Assembly: GCA_016191525.1 (NCBI GenBank)
Contig: JACPOK010000033.1
Span: forward strand, 682,001 to 746,000
From: Burkholderiales bacterium
Lineage (GTDB): Bacteria > Pseudomonadota > Gammaproteobacteria > Burkholderiales > Burkholderiaceae_C
Length of the DNA stretch: 64,000 bases
Direction: 5' to 3'
This document shows, piece by piece, positions 44,163 through 52,449 of the stretch. The notes under the pieces are model-generated. The model did no database searches. It saw nothing but the letters and a program-made list of their open reading frames with translations, and had not been told where the DNA came from. The position numbers and the translations under genes were made by a program. The stretch's first letter is position 1, and each line of letters starts with the position of its first letter.

Positions 44163-45187
44163 TGGGTGGAGTTCCTGGTTTGGGCGGCGCCCATGCGGGC
44201 GGCGATGCGAAAGGCGTTGTAGGTGGCGTTGACGTCGGCGACGCCCTTGCCGGCGATGTCGTACGCCGTGCCGTGGGCCGGCGTGGTGATGGGCACGGGC
44301 AGGCCGCCCTGCACCGTGACGCCCTTGGAAAAGCCCATCAGCTTGATGGCGATCTGGCCCTGATCGTGGTACATGGTGACGATGGCCTGGTACTCACCGT
44401 CGCGGGCTTTCAGGAAGATGGTGTCCGCCGGGAAGGGGCCGCCCACAGGGAAGCCTTCGGCCGCCAGCTCACGCGCGGCGGGTTCAATGATGTCGATTTC
44501 CTCGCGGCCGCAGGTGCCGCCGTCACCGCCGTGCGGGTTGAAGGCGGCCAGCGCCACCTTGGGCTGCGCCACGCCCGCGGCCTGCAGCGAGCGGTAGATC
44601 AGCCGCGTGGCGTCCTTGATGCGGTCCTTGCTGAGGAAACCGGCCGCGTCTTTCAGCGGAATGTGCGAGGACACGCGCGCGGTCCACAGCTCGCCCAGCG
44701 TGTTGAACTCGCAGAAGTAGCCGGTGACTCCAAGATATTCGGCGAAGTGATGCAACTCGTCCTCATGGCGCAGGCCGCCTTGCTTCATGGCGAACTTGTT
44801 CAGCGGCGCGAAGCAGATGGCATCGACTTCGCCGCGCTGGGTCGCGTCCATGCAGGCGTTGAGCACGCGCAGCACCGAGGCGCCGCCGGCTGCCTGCGCC
44901 ACGCTGCGCTGCACGCCGCCCTGGGCCACGGTGTCCATCGCCAGCCAGGCCGGCGTGGCCGCACCGGCGCGCCCACGCACCTGCGCAAAGCCCTGCACCG
45001 CCGCGGTGGGCACCGCCACGCCCGCCAGCCGCTGGCCCTCTTCCCACAACCAGGGGTCGCCCACCAGCACGATGTTGGCGTGGCTGGCGGCATCGGTCTG
45101 CCCCAGCAGCCGCGCGATCAGCTCGGCGCCGATGCCGGCGGGGTCGCCCAGCGTCAGGGATACAACGGGGAGTTGAGCAGTCGTCAC
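44159..45187 (-). CDS. PdxA-family dehydrogenase (PdxA2-like)
   Basis: A 342-residue NAD-dependent, metal-binding dehydrogenase of the 4-hydroxythreonine-4-phosphate dehydrogenase family. [29 protein letters not shown] and [13 protein letters not shown] contain the metal and phosphate-site residues. In a catabolic cluster this usually means PdxA2, acting on four-carbon acid phosphates. No DUF1537 kinase is present to make such a phosphate, so the substrate is open. TphB-like diol dehydrogenases are an alternative. Confidence 0.85.
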   Translation of the reverse strand: MTTAQLPVVSLTLGDPAGIGAELIARLLGQTDAASHANIVLVGDPWLWEEGQRLAGVAVPTAAVQGFAQVRGRAGAATPAWLAMDTVAQGGVQRSVAQAAGGASVLRVLNACMDATQRGEVDAICFAPLNKFAMKQGGLRHEDELHHFAEYLGVTGYFCEFNTLGELWTARVSSHIPLKDAAGFLSKDRIKDATRLIYRSLQAAGVAQPKVALAAFNPHGGDGGTCGREEIDIIEPAARELAAEGFPVGGPFPADTIFLKARDGEYQAIVTMYHDQGQIAIKLMGFSKGVTVQGGLPVPITTPAHGTAYDIAGKGVADVNATYNAFRIAARMGAAQTRNSTQ

Positions 45188-45195
45188 GGCGCGCC

Positions 45196-46164
45196 TCAGT
45201 CGATCTTGATGTTCTTCTTGCGGATCAGCTCGCCGAAGCGCTGGAATTCCGCGTTATGGAAGGCCAGGAACTGCGCCTGCGTCATCGGCGTGATCTCGGC
45301 GCCGATGCCGTCGAGCCGGGTCTTCGTTTCGGGCATGGCCAGCACCTTGTTGACTTCGTCGTGCACCCGCTGCTGGATTTCCTTCGGCGTGCCGGCGGGC
45401 ATGTAGATGCCGTACCAGGCGCTCATCTCCACCCCCTTGACGCCGGCCTCGGCCAGCGTGGGCACGTTGGGCAACTGCGGGTTGCGCTTGGGGCTGGCCA
45501 CGGCCAGCGCCTTCATCTTGCCGCCCTTGATGTGGCCGATGACCGAAGGCAGCGTGTCAAAGCTCATCTGCACCTGGCCGCCTATCAGGTCCACCAGCGC
45601 CGGGCCGCTGCCGCGGTAGGGGATGTGCGTGATGAACACGCCGGTGGCGTCCTTGAACAATTCGGCGGCGATGTGCTGCGTGCTGCCGGCGCCGCTGGTG
45701 GCGTAGTTCAGCTGGCCGGGTTTGGCCTTGGCCAGCTTGACCAGCGACGCCACTGAATCCACCTGCAGGCCGTTGGTAACCACCAGCACGTTGGGCACCG
45801 AGCCGACGAAGGCCACCGGCACCAGATCCTTGTTGCTGTCGTAGCCCAGCTTGATCAGGTGCGGCGCGATCGCGTGGGCGGTGGAAACGCCCATCAGCAG
45901 CGTATGGCCGTCGGTGGCCTTGGCCGTGACGTCGGCGGCCAGCGTATTGGAAACGCCGGGCCGGTTCTCCACCACCACCGGCTGGCCCAGGATGGGCCCC
46001 AGCCGGTCGGCCACGGCGCGGGCCATGGCGTCAGTGCCGCCGCCTGGGGCGGAGCCCACCATGATGCGCACGGCCTTGCCGGGCCAGGCGGGGGTTTGCG
46101 AATGCGCGGGGGCGCCGGCCAGCGCCATCAGCGCGGCGCAGGCCATTGCAAGACGTCTGTTCAT
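45196..46164 (-). CDS. Tripartite tricarboxylate transporter (Bug/TctC) substrate-binding protein
   Basis: A 322-residue periplasmic protein. A signal peptide ends at APAHSQ (about 23). Bug-family landmarks are WPGKAVRIMVGSAPGGGTDAMAR, GQPVVVENRPG, DGHTLLMG, THIPYRGSGPALVDLIGGQVQ and KALAVASPKR. It binds a carboxylated ligand. No TctA/TctB membrane genes are adjacent, so it must use a shared channel. GGAG precedes the ATG. It heads the leftward operon. Confidence 0.93.
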   Translation of the reverse strand: MNRRLAMACAALMALAGAPAHSQTPAWPGKAVRIMVGSAPGGGTDAMARAVADRLGPILGQPVVVENRPGVSNTLAADVTAKATDGHTLLMGVSTAHAIAPHLIKLGYDSNKDLVPVAFVGSVPNVLVVTNGLQVDSVASLVKLAKAKPGQLNYATSGAGSTQHIAAELFKDATGVFITHIPYRGSGPALVDLIGGQVQMSFDTLPSVIGHIKGGKMKALAVASPKRNPQLPNVPTLAEAGVKGVEMSAWYGIYMPAGTPKEIQQRVHDEVNKVLAMPETKTRLDGIGAEITPMTQAQFLAFHNAEFQRFGELIRKKNIKID

Positions 46165-46277
46165 CTGTTTGTCTCCGAACTGCTTTTGGGGATAGGACTC
46201 TGCCGCGATGGTAGGGGGCCAATTGATTCCCGTAAACTGAAAAGGCTTGATGAATACATAACCTGAGGTAATCAATC

Positions 46278-47210
46278 ATGGGATCAATCGACAGGCAGGA
46301 TTCCACTCCGCAGCTGCTCAACCGCGTGCGCATGCGCCAGGTGGCGCTGATCCTCGCGGTGGCGGAGCACCGCACGCTGCGCGCGGCCGCCGGGCAATTG
46401 GGGTTGACGCAGCCGGCCGCCACCAAGATGCTGCACGAGCTGGAAGACGCACTGCGCCAGCCGCTGTTCGACCGGGTGGGCCGCGGGCTGCAGCTCAACC
46501 CGGCGGGCGAACGCGTCACCAGCTATTTCCGCAGCATCCGCGGCAGCATGGAAGCACTGAACCGCGACCTGGGCGAGCTGAAACTTGGCGGCGCGGGCAA
46601 GTTCTCGGTGGGCAGCATCATGGCCGCTTCGCCCGGGCGTCTCACGCAGGCGCTGCTGGGCCTGAAGGCGCAGTTCCCCATGCTGGCGATCGAGATCGCG
46701 GTGGACACCAGCGACCGCCTGCTGGCGCAGCTGCGCGACGGTGTGCTGGAAATGATGGTCGGCCGCATGGCGGGCGAGCCGGGCGTGGCCTGTACCTTCA
46801 CGCCGATCGCCGACGAAGGGCTGGCCGTGGTGGCCGCCAACAACCACCCGCTGGCGCACAAGCGGCGCGTGCCGTTCGAGGCCTTGCTGGACTACCCGTG
46901 GATCCTGCAGCCGCAGGGCAGCCCGATGCGCGAAGTGATCGAGCGTGAATTCCGCGCGCACAGCGCGCCCATGCCCCGGGGACTGATAGAAACCGGCTCC
47001 ATCCTCACCTCGATTAACCTGGTGCGCGATTCGCAAATGGTCGCCGTGATCCCGCAGGCCGTGGCGCGGCGTGACGCCAAACACGGCGTGCTGCGCATCC
47101 TGCCCTACAAGTTCAGCCATACGCTGGAAGCCTATGGCAGCCTGGTGCCCAGCGATCGCCCGCTAAGCGCGCCCGCCGCCCGGTTCCTGCGGCTGCTGCA
47201 TGCGGCCTGA
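46278..47210 (+). CDS. LysR-family transcriptional regulator
   Basis: A 310-residue regulator. The HTH is RQVALILAVAEHRTLRAAAGQLGLTQPAATKMLHELEDAL at about 15-55, followed by the effector domain. It diverges from the Bug-PdxA2-rhamnonate dehydratase-lyase operon across 113 bp, so it probably controls that operon. ATTGATT (46222-46228) and AATCAAT (46270-46276) in the gap are inverted and could be LysR contact sites. Its 3' end overlaps the histidine kinase gene by 48 bp (convergent). Confidence 0.9.
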   Translation: MGSIDRQDSTPQLLNRVRMRQVALILAVAEHRTLRAAAGQLGLTQPAATKMLHELEDALRQPLFDRVGRGLQLNPAGERVTSYFRSIRGSMEALNRDLGELKLGGAGKFSVGSIMAASPGRLTQALLGLKAQFPMLAIEIAVDTSDRLLAQLRDGVLEMMVGRMAGEPGVACTFTPIADEGLAVVAANNHPLAHKRRVPFEALLDYPWILQPQGSPMREVIEREFRAHSAPMPRGLIETGSILTSINLVRDSQMVAVIPQAVARRDAKHGVLRILPYKFSHTLEAYGSLVPSDRPLSAPAARFLRLLHAA

Positions 47211-48503
47211 CGCCTGCACGGCCACCCGCAGCCGCGCCTCCAGCCCGCCGCCCTGCCGGTTCACCAGCGCCAGCGTGCCGCCTGCCGCCGCCGCCAGTTG
47301 CTGCGCGATCGCCAGGCCCAAACCCGAACCGCCGGTCTCGCGGCTGCGCGAATTCTCCAGCCGCACAAAGGGCTTGAGCACGCTCTCCAGCTCGGCTTCG
47401 GGAATGCCCGGGCCGCGGTCGCGCACGGCAATGACGACCGCATCGTTTTCACGTTCCACCACCACCTGCGCTTCTCCGCCGAACTTCACGGCGTTGTCCA
47501 CCAGGTTGCCGACGATGCGGCCCAGCGCCAGCGGCCGTGTCGTCAACGTGATGTCGCCTTCCATCTCCAGCGTGACCTTCTGGCCCGCATCCACGCAGTC
47601 GCACACCAGCGTGTCCAGCAGCGAGCGCAGGTCCACCCGCACCGGTTCTTCATTGGCGCTGTGCGCGCTGCGCGCGTAGGCAATGCCTTCCTTCACCAGC
47701 TCCTGCATCGCGTCCAGGTCGTGTTGCAGCTTGTCGCGCAGCGCCGTGTCGTCCAGCAGCTCGGCGCGCAGGCGCATGCGGGTGATGGGCGTCTGCAGGT
47801 CGTGCGACACGGCCGCCAGGATTTGCATGCGCTCGGCCAGGTAGGTGCCGATGCGCTGCTGGATGGCGTTGAAGGCTCTCGCGGCTTTCGCTACTTCGCG
47901 CGGGCCCTCCTCGCTGAGCGGCTGCGCCGGTGCGCCAGGGCCCAGCGCATCGGCGGCGTCGGCCAGCTGCTGCAGCGGCCGCGTGGCCAGCCGCACCGCC
48001 CACCAGGTCAGCGCCAGCAACAGCAGCAACTGCATCGCCAGCACCGCCACCACCCAGGGCGAGACTTCCATGCGCGGCGGCTCCAGGTCCACGGTGAGCG
48101 GTGTTCCGTCCGCCAGCCGCAGCTGCAGCCGCAGGCGGCTGGCGTCGTTGCCCGCCGCGCCGACCACAGCGCTGTAGCGCGGGCCGAGCGCACCGTTCAC
48201 CGCTACCGTGACCTGCCGGGCCAGCCGCGTGTCACTGGGCTCCACAGGCTCCGGCCCGCCGAGGCGGTAGCTGTAGTTGCGGCGCTCCAGCCGCGGCAGC
48301 CAGCCGGCGCGCTCGGCCGGCGGCACGCGCTCCAGGATCGCCACGGCGCTGGAAATATCCTGCGCCAGGTAGGCGCCCATCATCTGGCGCGCCGCCATGC
48401 CGCGCTCCATGAACACCAGCCAGAACGAAAGCGCGTGCGCGGCCACCAGCCCCGCCAGGAAGATCAGCAGCAGCCGGCCGAACAGCGTGTCCGGCCACCT
48501 CAT
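47163..48503 (-). CDS. Sensor histidine kinase, EnvZ type
   Basis: A 446-residue kinase. Two membrane helices (about 9-32 and 163-185) flank a periplasmic sensor domain of about 130 residues. A HAMP domain follows, then the H-box AAVSHDLQTPITRMRLRAELL (phosphorylated His at about 248) and N, G1 and G2 boxes (NLVDNAVKFGG, DRGPGIPEAE, GSGLGLAIAQQL). It forms an operon with the response regulator (4-bp overlap). The signal is unknown. Confidence 0.92.
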   Translation of the reverse strand: MRWPDTLFGRLLLIFLAGLVAAHALSFWLVFMERGMAARQMMGAYLAQDISSAVAILERVPPAERAGWLPRLERRNYSYRLGGPEPVEPSDTRLARQVTVAVNGALGPRYSAVVGAAGNDASRLRLQLRLADGTPLTVDLEPPRMEVSPWVVAVLAMQLLLLLALTWWAVRLATRPLQQLADAADALGPGAPAQPLSEEGPREVAKAARAFNAIQQRIGTYLAERMQILAAVSHDLQTPITRMRLRAELLDDTALRDKLQHDLDAMQELVKEGIAYARSAHSANEEPVRVDLRSLLDTLVCDCVDAGQKVTLEMEGDITLTTRPLALGRIVGNLVDNAVKFGGEAQVVVERENDAVVIAVRDRGPGIPEAELESVLKPFVRLENSRSRETGGSGLGLAIAQQLAAAAGGTLALVNRQGGGLEARLRVAVQASGRMQQPQEPGGGRA

Positions 48504-49228
48504 GGCGCGGCCCGCACGGCTTGCGAAAACACATAGCCCTCGTTGCGCACCGTCTTGATGTAGCGCGGCTCGCGCGCGTCCTCGGCCAGGCGCTGGCGCA
48601 GCCGGCTCACCAGCAAGTCGATGGAGCGGTCGAAGATGTCGGCCTCGCGGCCCTGCGTCAGGTTGAGCAGCTGTTCGCGCGTGAGGATGCGCTGCGGGTG
48701 GTCCAGGAACACGCGCAGCAGCCGGTACTCGGCGCCGCTCAGGGCCACCTGCGTGCCCGACGCGTCGTTCAGGTGGCGGCCCGTGGTGTCCAGCTGCCAG
48801 TCGCCGAAGGCCAGCATGCGGGCGGGCTCGCGCACCTGCATGTTGGGCGGCAGCATGCGCGCGCGCCGCAGCACGGCGCGGATGCGCGCCAGCAGTTCGC
48901 GCGGCGCGAACGGCTTGGCCAGGTAATCGTCGGCGCCCATCTCCAGCCCCAGGATGCGGTCGGCCTCGTCGCCGCGGGCGGTGAGCATCACCACCGGCAC
49001 CGGCCGCGCGCTGGCGCGCAGCTCGCGGCACAGGGCCAGGCCGTCGGTGCCGGGCAGCATCAGGTCCAGCACGACCAGGTCGACGGGGTGGCTTTCAAGG
49101 TGGGCGCGCATCTGGCGGCCGTCGGCCACCGCGCTGGCCTGCAGCCCCTGCTTGCACAGGTACTGCACCAGCAGTTCGCGGATTTCAGCGTCGTCGTCGA
49201 CGACAAGGATGCGGTCGGCCTCTTCCAT
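48500..49228 (-). CDS. Response regulator, OmpR family
   Basis: A 242-residue regulator. The receiver domain has DDD near the N-terminus and the phosphorylated Asp in LVVLDLMLPGTDG (about 55), then Thr in LTARG and Lys in AKPFAPREL. A winged-helix DNA-binding domain follows (LSGAEYRLLRVFLDHP; DRSIDLLVSRLRQRL; KTVRNEGYVF). I chose the ATG at 49228; a GTG at 49264 is in frame. It likely controls the divergent DUF2147 operon. Confidence 0.92.
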   Translation of the reverse strand: MEEADRILVVDDDAEIRELLVQYLCKQGLQASAVADGRQMRAHLESHPVDLVVLDLMLPGTDGLALCRELRASARPVPVVMLTARGDEADRILGLEMGADDYLAKPFAPRELLARIRAVLRRARMLPPNMQVREPARMLAFGDWQLDTTGRHLNDASGTQVALSGAEYRLLRVFLDHPQRILTREQLLNLTQGREADIFDRSIDLLVSRLRQRLAEDAREPRYIKTVRNEGYVFSQAVRAAP

Positions 49229-49269
49229 GCTGCTTTGTATCCGGCCCGGGTGTGTGCGCTGCACGGGGT

Positions 49270-49289
49270 TTGTATTTCATTGTATCTAC
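49270..49289. promoter_or_regulatory. Tandem TTGTAT repeats, candidate response-regulator site
   Basis: TTGTATTTCA and TTGTATCTAC form a direct repeat with a 10-bp period, the layout typical of OmpR-family sites. A third TTGTAT is at 49235-49240. They lie in the 166-bp gap between the response regulator and the DUF2147 gene, so they may serve both. Confidence 0.45.
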
Positions 49290-49394
49290 GCCCCCCGCGT
49301 ACATGCTGGCTTGCAAAAAGGCGCGCGCACGACACAGCGGGGATACAGCGCGTTGCTGCAATGCGGGCTCCTCAACACGAATGGAGTGCCCCGC

Positions 49395-49817
49395 ATGAAA
49401 ACCCTTCACCTCCTGGCCGCCGGCGCCATCGCGCTGGCCACCCTGCCCGCGCGGGCACAGACGGCGCCCTCGCCGCAAGGCACCTGGCTGACCGAGAGCG
49501 GCAACCTGGAAGTCAGCGTGGCGCCCTGCGGCGCGGCGCTGTGCGGCACCGTCACCCGGGTGCTGGCCAACCGCTCCATGAGCGCGCCCGGCACCGAGCT
49601 GGCGGCCGACGTGAAGCCGGCGCTGGGCATGACCATCCTCACAGGCTTCGAGCCCTCCGGCGAAGGCGAATGGAAGGGCCAGGTCTACAACCGCGAGAAC
49701 GGCAAGACCTACAGCGCGCTCATGAGCCTGCCCGCCGAGGGCCAGATGGCGATTCGCGGTTACGTGGGCCTGCCCCTGTTCGGCCAGACCCAGGTCTGGC
49801 GCCGGGTGCAGAAATGA
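49395..49817 (+). CDS. DUF2147 domain-containing secreted protein
   Basis: A 140-residue protein. A signal peptide ends at ARAQT (about 22). The DUF2147 beta domain includes GTWLTESGNLEVSVAPCGAALCGTV, WKGQVYNRENGKTYSA and QTQVWRRV. Two cysteines (about 45 and 50) could form a disulfide, which fits the downstream redox genes. Function unknown. ATGA overlap with the CcdA-like gene. Confidence 0.85.
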   Translation: MKTLHLLAAGAIALATLPARAQTAPSPQGTWLTESGNLEVSVAPCGAALCGTVTRVLANRSMSAPGTELAADVKPALGMTILTGFEPSGEGEWKGQVYNRENGKTYSALMSLPAEGQMAIRGYVGLPLFGQTQVWRRVQK

Positions 49818-50497
49818 TCAACCCGCTCTTCGCCGTGCTGGCCGGCGTGCTGACGGTGGCCGCGCCCTGCGTGCTGCCCATGCTGCCCGTGGTGCTGGGC
49901 GCCTCGGTCGGCCAGCACGACCGCAGCCGCCCCATCTTCATCGCGCTGGGCTTTGCCTTCGCGTTCTGCGCGGTGGCCATCCTGTTCAGCACCTTCTCGC
50001 ACGTGCTGGGCCTTTCGCAGGACGCGCTGCGCGATTTCGCCGCGGTGATGCTGCTGCTGTTCGGCGTGCTGATGATCTGGCGCACCCCGTTCGACTGGCT
50101 GGCCGTGCGCATGAACGGCGTACTGAACCGGGTGAACGCGGTGGGCGACCGGGCCGGCGGCGGCAAGCTGGGCGGCCTGGTGCTGGGCATGACGCTGGGC
50201 GCGCTGTGGACGCCATGCGCGGGGCCGGTGCTCGGCTCCATCCTCACGCTGGTGGCCACCACGCCCGACATCGCCCAGGCCGGCTTCCTGCTGGCCTGCT
50301 ATTCGCTGGGCGCGGCGCTGCCGATGATGGCCATTGCCTACGGCGGCCAGATGGTCACGCTGAAAGTGCGCCAGCTTGCCGGCCGCATGCACCGCGTGCA
50401 GCAGGTGTTCGGCGTGGTGGTGATGCTCACCGCCGCCGCCATGTTCTTCAACTACGACACGGCGGCCACGCTGTGGCTTTCTGGAGCTTTCGCATGA
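49814..50497 (+). CDS. CcdA/DsbD-type membrane thiol-redox protein
   Basis: A 227-residue inner-membrane protein with about six helices. Cysteines in TVAAPCVLPMLPVV (about residue 19) and LWTPCAGPVLGS (about 135) are the pair that shuttles electrons across the membrane. Without the alpha and gamma domains of DsbD it resembles CcdA. It should reduce the thioredoxin-like protein encoded next (overlap of 4 bp). Confidence 0.88.
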   Translation: MINPLFAVLAGVLTVAAPCVLPMLPVVLGASVGQHDRSRPIFIALGFAFAFCAVAILFSTFSHVLGLSQDALRDFAAVMLLLFGVLMIWRTPFDWLAVRMNGVLNRVNAVGDRAGGGKLGGLVLGMTLGALWTPCAGPVLGSILTLVATTPDIAQAGFLLACYSLGAALPMMAIAYGGQMVTLKVRQLAGRMHRVQQVFGVVVMLTAAAMFFNYDTAATLWLSGAFA

Positions 50498-51045
50498 ACC
50501 CCATCCTTTCCCATCCCGGCCGCCGCGCCTTTCTCGCCTCAGGCCTGGCGCTTGCCGCCGGCGGCGCGTTTGCTGCGGCGCCATCGCCCCTGTACGACTA
50601 CGGCGCCGCGCCCGAACTCACCGGCCTGGACGCCTGGTTCAACTCGCAGCCGCTGACCCTGGCCGGCCTGCGCGGCAAGGTGGTGCTGGTGGATTTCTGG
50701 ACTTACTCGTGCATCAACTGCCTGCGCACCCTGCCCCACGTCAACCGCTGGGCCGGGACCTACAGGGACAAGGGCCTGGTGGTGATCGGCGTGCACACGC
50801 CTGAATTCCCCTTTGAGCGATCGGCCGGCAACCTGCAGGCCGCGATAAAGCGCTTCGGCGTGAAGCACCCCGTGGCCCAGGACAACCGCTACGCCACCTG
50901 GAAGGCCTTCGGCAACCAGTACTGGCCGGCAGCCTATCTGCTGGATGCGCGCGGCCACCTTCGCTACCGGCATTTTGGCGAGGGGGAGTACGACCGCACG
51001 GAAGCCGCCATCCAGGCGTTGCTGGGCGAGGCCAAGGCCGGATGA
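50494..51045 (+). CDS. Secreted thioredoxin-like protein (DipZ-type)
   Basis: A 183-residue periplasmic redoxin. The N-terminal GRRAFLASGLALAAGGAFA is a Tat-like signal. The active site is WTYSCINCLRTLPHVN (CxxC at about 71-74), the form seen in DipZ C-terminal domains. PAAYLLDARG supplies the cis-proline region. Electrons should come from the CcdA-like protein, and the DUF2147 protein is a possible client. Confidence 0.88.
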   Translation: MNPILSHPGRRAFLASGLALAAGGAFAAAPSPLYDYGAAPELTGLDAWFNSQPLTLAGLRGKVVLVDFWTYSCINCLRTLPHVNRWAGTYRDKGLVVIGVHTPEFPFERSAGNLQAAIKRFGVKHPVAQDNRYATWKAFGNQYWPAAYLLDARGHLRYRHFGEGEYDRTEAAIQALLGEAKAG

Positions 51046-51110
51046 GCTATCAATTCGATAGCCGCCCACGCACAGCTGGCGCGCCTCGCAGGCCTTTTCT
51101 CCTCTGAAAA
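51045..51110. repeat. Interspersed short repeat, family B, copy 3
   Basis: GCTATCAATTCGATAGC hairpin, then GCCCACGCACAGCTGGCGCG, CTCGCAGGCCTTTTC and CTCTGAAA. It matches copy 2 (28325-28390) over almost its full length. It directly follows the thioredoxin-like stop codon and may terminate that operon. Confidence 0.7.
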
Positions 51111-51187
51111 TACCCCCCGGGGGCTCTGGAAACCAGCCCCCGTGATAAGCTGGCCCCCCTCTTTTTGCCTCCCAGAGCGAGAACGCC

Positions 51188-52354
51188 ATGCCCGGACTTT
51201 TGCCCCACGTCGACCCCCAAGGCCTGCTTGAATTTTCGGTGGTCTACACCGATCGCGCGCTGAACCACATGTCCAAAAGTTTTCAGGGCGTGATGACCGA
51301 CATCTCCAGCATCCTGAAGGAGGTGTACGGCGCGCGCTCCGCCGTGCTGGTGCCCGGCAGCGGCACCTTCGGCATGGAATCGGTGGCGCGCCAGTTCGCC
51401 ACGGGCAAGGACGTGCTGGTCATCCGCAACGGCTGGTTCAGCTACCGCTGGACCCAGATTTTCGAGATGGGCGGCATCCCCGCTTCCTCCACCGTGCTGA
51501 AGGCGCGCAAGACCGAGGCCGGCGCCAAGGCCTCGTGGATTCCCGCCCCCGTCGCTGAAGTGCAGGCCGCCATCCGCGACAAGAAGCCCGCCGTGGTGTT
51601 CGCGCCCCACGTGGAAACCGCCGCCGGCATGATCCTGCCCGACGATTACCTCAAGGCCGTGTCGGATGCCGTGCATGAAGTGGGCGGCCTGTTCGTGCTG
51701 GACTGCATCGCTTCCGGCGCCATGTGGGTCGACATGAAGGCCACCGGCGTGGACGTGCTGATCTCCGCGCCGCAAAAAGGCTGGAGCAGCTCGCCGTGCT
51801 GCGCCATGGTGATGCTGAGCGAGCGCGCCCGCGCCGCCATCGACGCCACCACCAGCACCAGCTTCGCCATGGACCTGAAGAAGTGGCTGCAGATCATGGA
51901 AACGTATGAAGGCGGCGGCCACGCCTACCACGCCACCATGCCCACGGACGCGCTGACGCGCCTGCGCGAAGTGATGGTGGAGACGCGCAGCTACGGCTTC
52001 GCCAAGGTGCGCGCCGAGCAGGAAGAACTGGGCCGCAAGGTGCGCGCGCTGTTCGAGAGCCGCGGCCTCGCCAGCGTCGCGGCCGAAGGTTTCAAGGCGC
52101 CCGGCGTGGTGGTGAGCTACACCGACGACGCCGAGATCCAGTCCAGCCGCAAGTTCCTGGCCGAAGGCCTGCAGACCGCCGCCGGCGTGCCACTGCAGTG
52201 CGACGAAGGCGCCGACTTCAAGACCTTCCGCGTCGGCCTGTTCGGGCTGGAAAAGTGGCACCACGTGGACCGCACGGTGCAGCAGCTGGCCACGGCGCTG
52301 GACCACATCGGCATCGCCGCTCCGGTGGCCAAGCCGGTTCCGCAGCCCGCCTGA
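51188..52354 (+). CDS. Class V aminotransferase, alanine-glyoxylate aminotransferase-like
   Basis: A 388-residue PLP enzyme. VLVPGSGTFGMESVAR contributes the cofactor phosphate site. The cofactor Asp is in FVLDCIASGAMWVDM (about 180) and the Schiff-base Lys in SAPQKGWSSSPCCAMV (about 197). C-terminal part has VVVSYTDD. The family includes alanine-, serine- and phosphonate-type aminotransferases, so the substrate is not fixed. RBS CAGAGCGAGA is weak. A terminator follows. Confidence 0.87.
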   Translation: MPGLLPHVDPQGLLEFSVVYTDRALNHMSKSFQGVMTDISSILKEVYGARSAVLVPGSGTFGMESVARQFATGKDVLVIRNGWFSYRWTQIFEMGGIPASSTVLKARKTEAGAKASWIPAPVAEVQAAIRDKKPAVVFAPHVETAAGMILPDDYLKAVSDAVHEVGGLFVLDCIASGAMWVDMKATGVDVLISAPQKGWSSSPCCAMVMLSERARAAIDATTSTSFAMDLKKWLQIMETYEGGGHAYHATMPTDALTRLREVMVETRSYGFAKVRAEQEELGRKVRALFESRGLASVAAEGFKAPGVVVSYTDDAEIQSSRKFLAEGLQTAAGVPLQCDEGADFKTFRVGLFGLEKWHHVDRTVQQLATALDHIGIAAPVAKPVPQPA

Positions 52355-52364
52355 GCCGGGCCGT

Positions 52365-52388
52365 CGGCAGGCGCCTGCGCGCCTGCCG
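52365..52388 (+). terminator. Intrinsic terminator after the class V aminotransferase
   Basis: Perfect 10-bp inverted repeat CGGCAGGCGC / GCGCCTGCCG with a 4-base loop, followed by ATTTCTGTT. It starts 11 bp after the stop codon. Confidence 0.65.
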
Positions 52389-52419
52389 ATTTCTGTTGAC
52401 GCGGCGGCTTTCCGATATT

Positions 52420-52435
52420 AAAGTGATATCACTTT
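52420..52435. promoter_or_regulatory. Perfect 16-bp palindrome in the SPFH operon promoter
   Basis: AAAGTGATATCACTTT is an exact palindrome 14 bp before the SPFH start codon. A TTGACG (about 52396-52401) upstream could be a -35 box with TAAAGT as the -10, so the palindrome would overlap the promoter. The operon encodes a ribbon-helix-helix protein, the natural candidate to bind it. Confidence 0.7.
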
Positions 52436-52449
52436 TACCGGAGGCTTCC

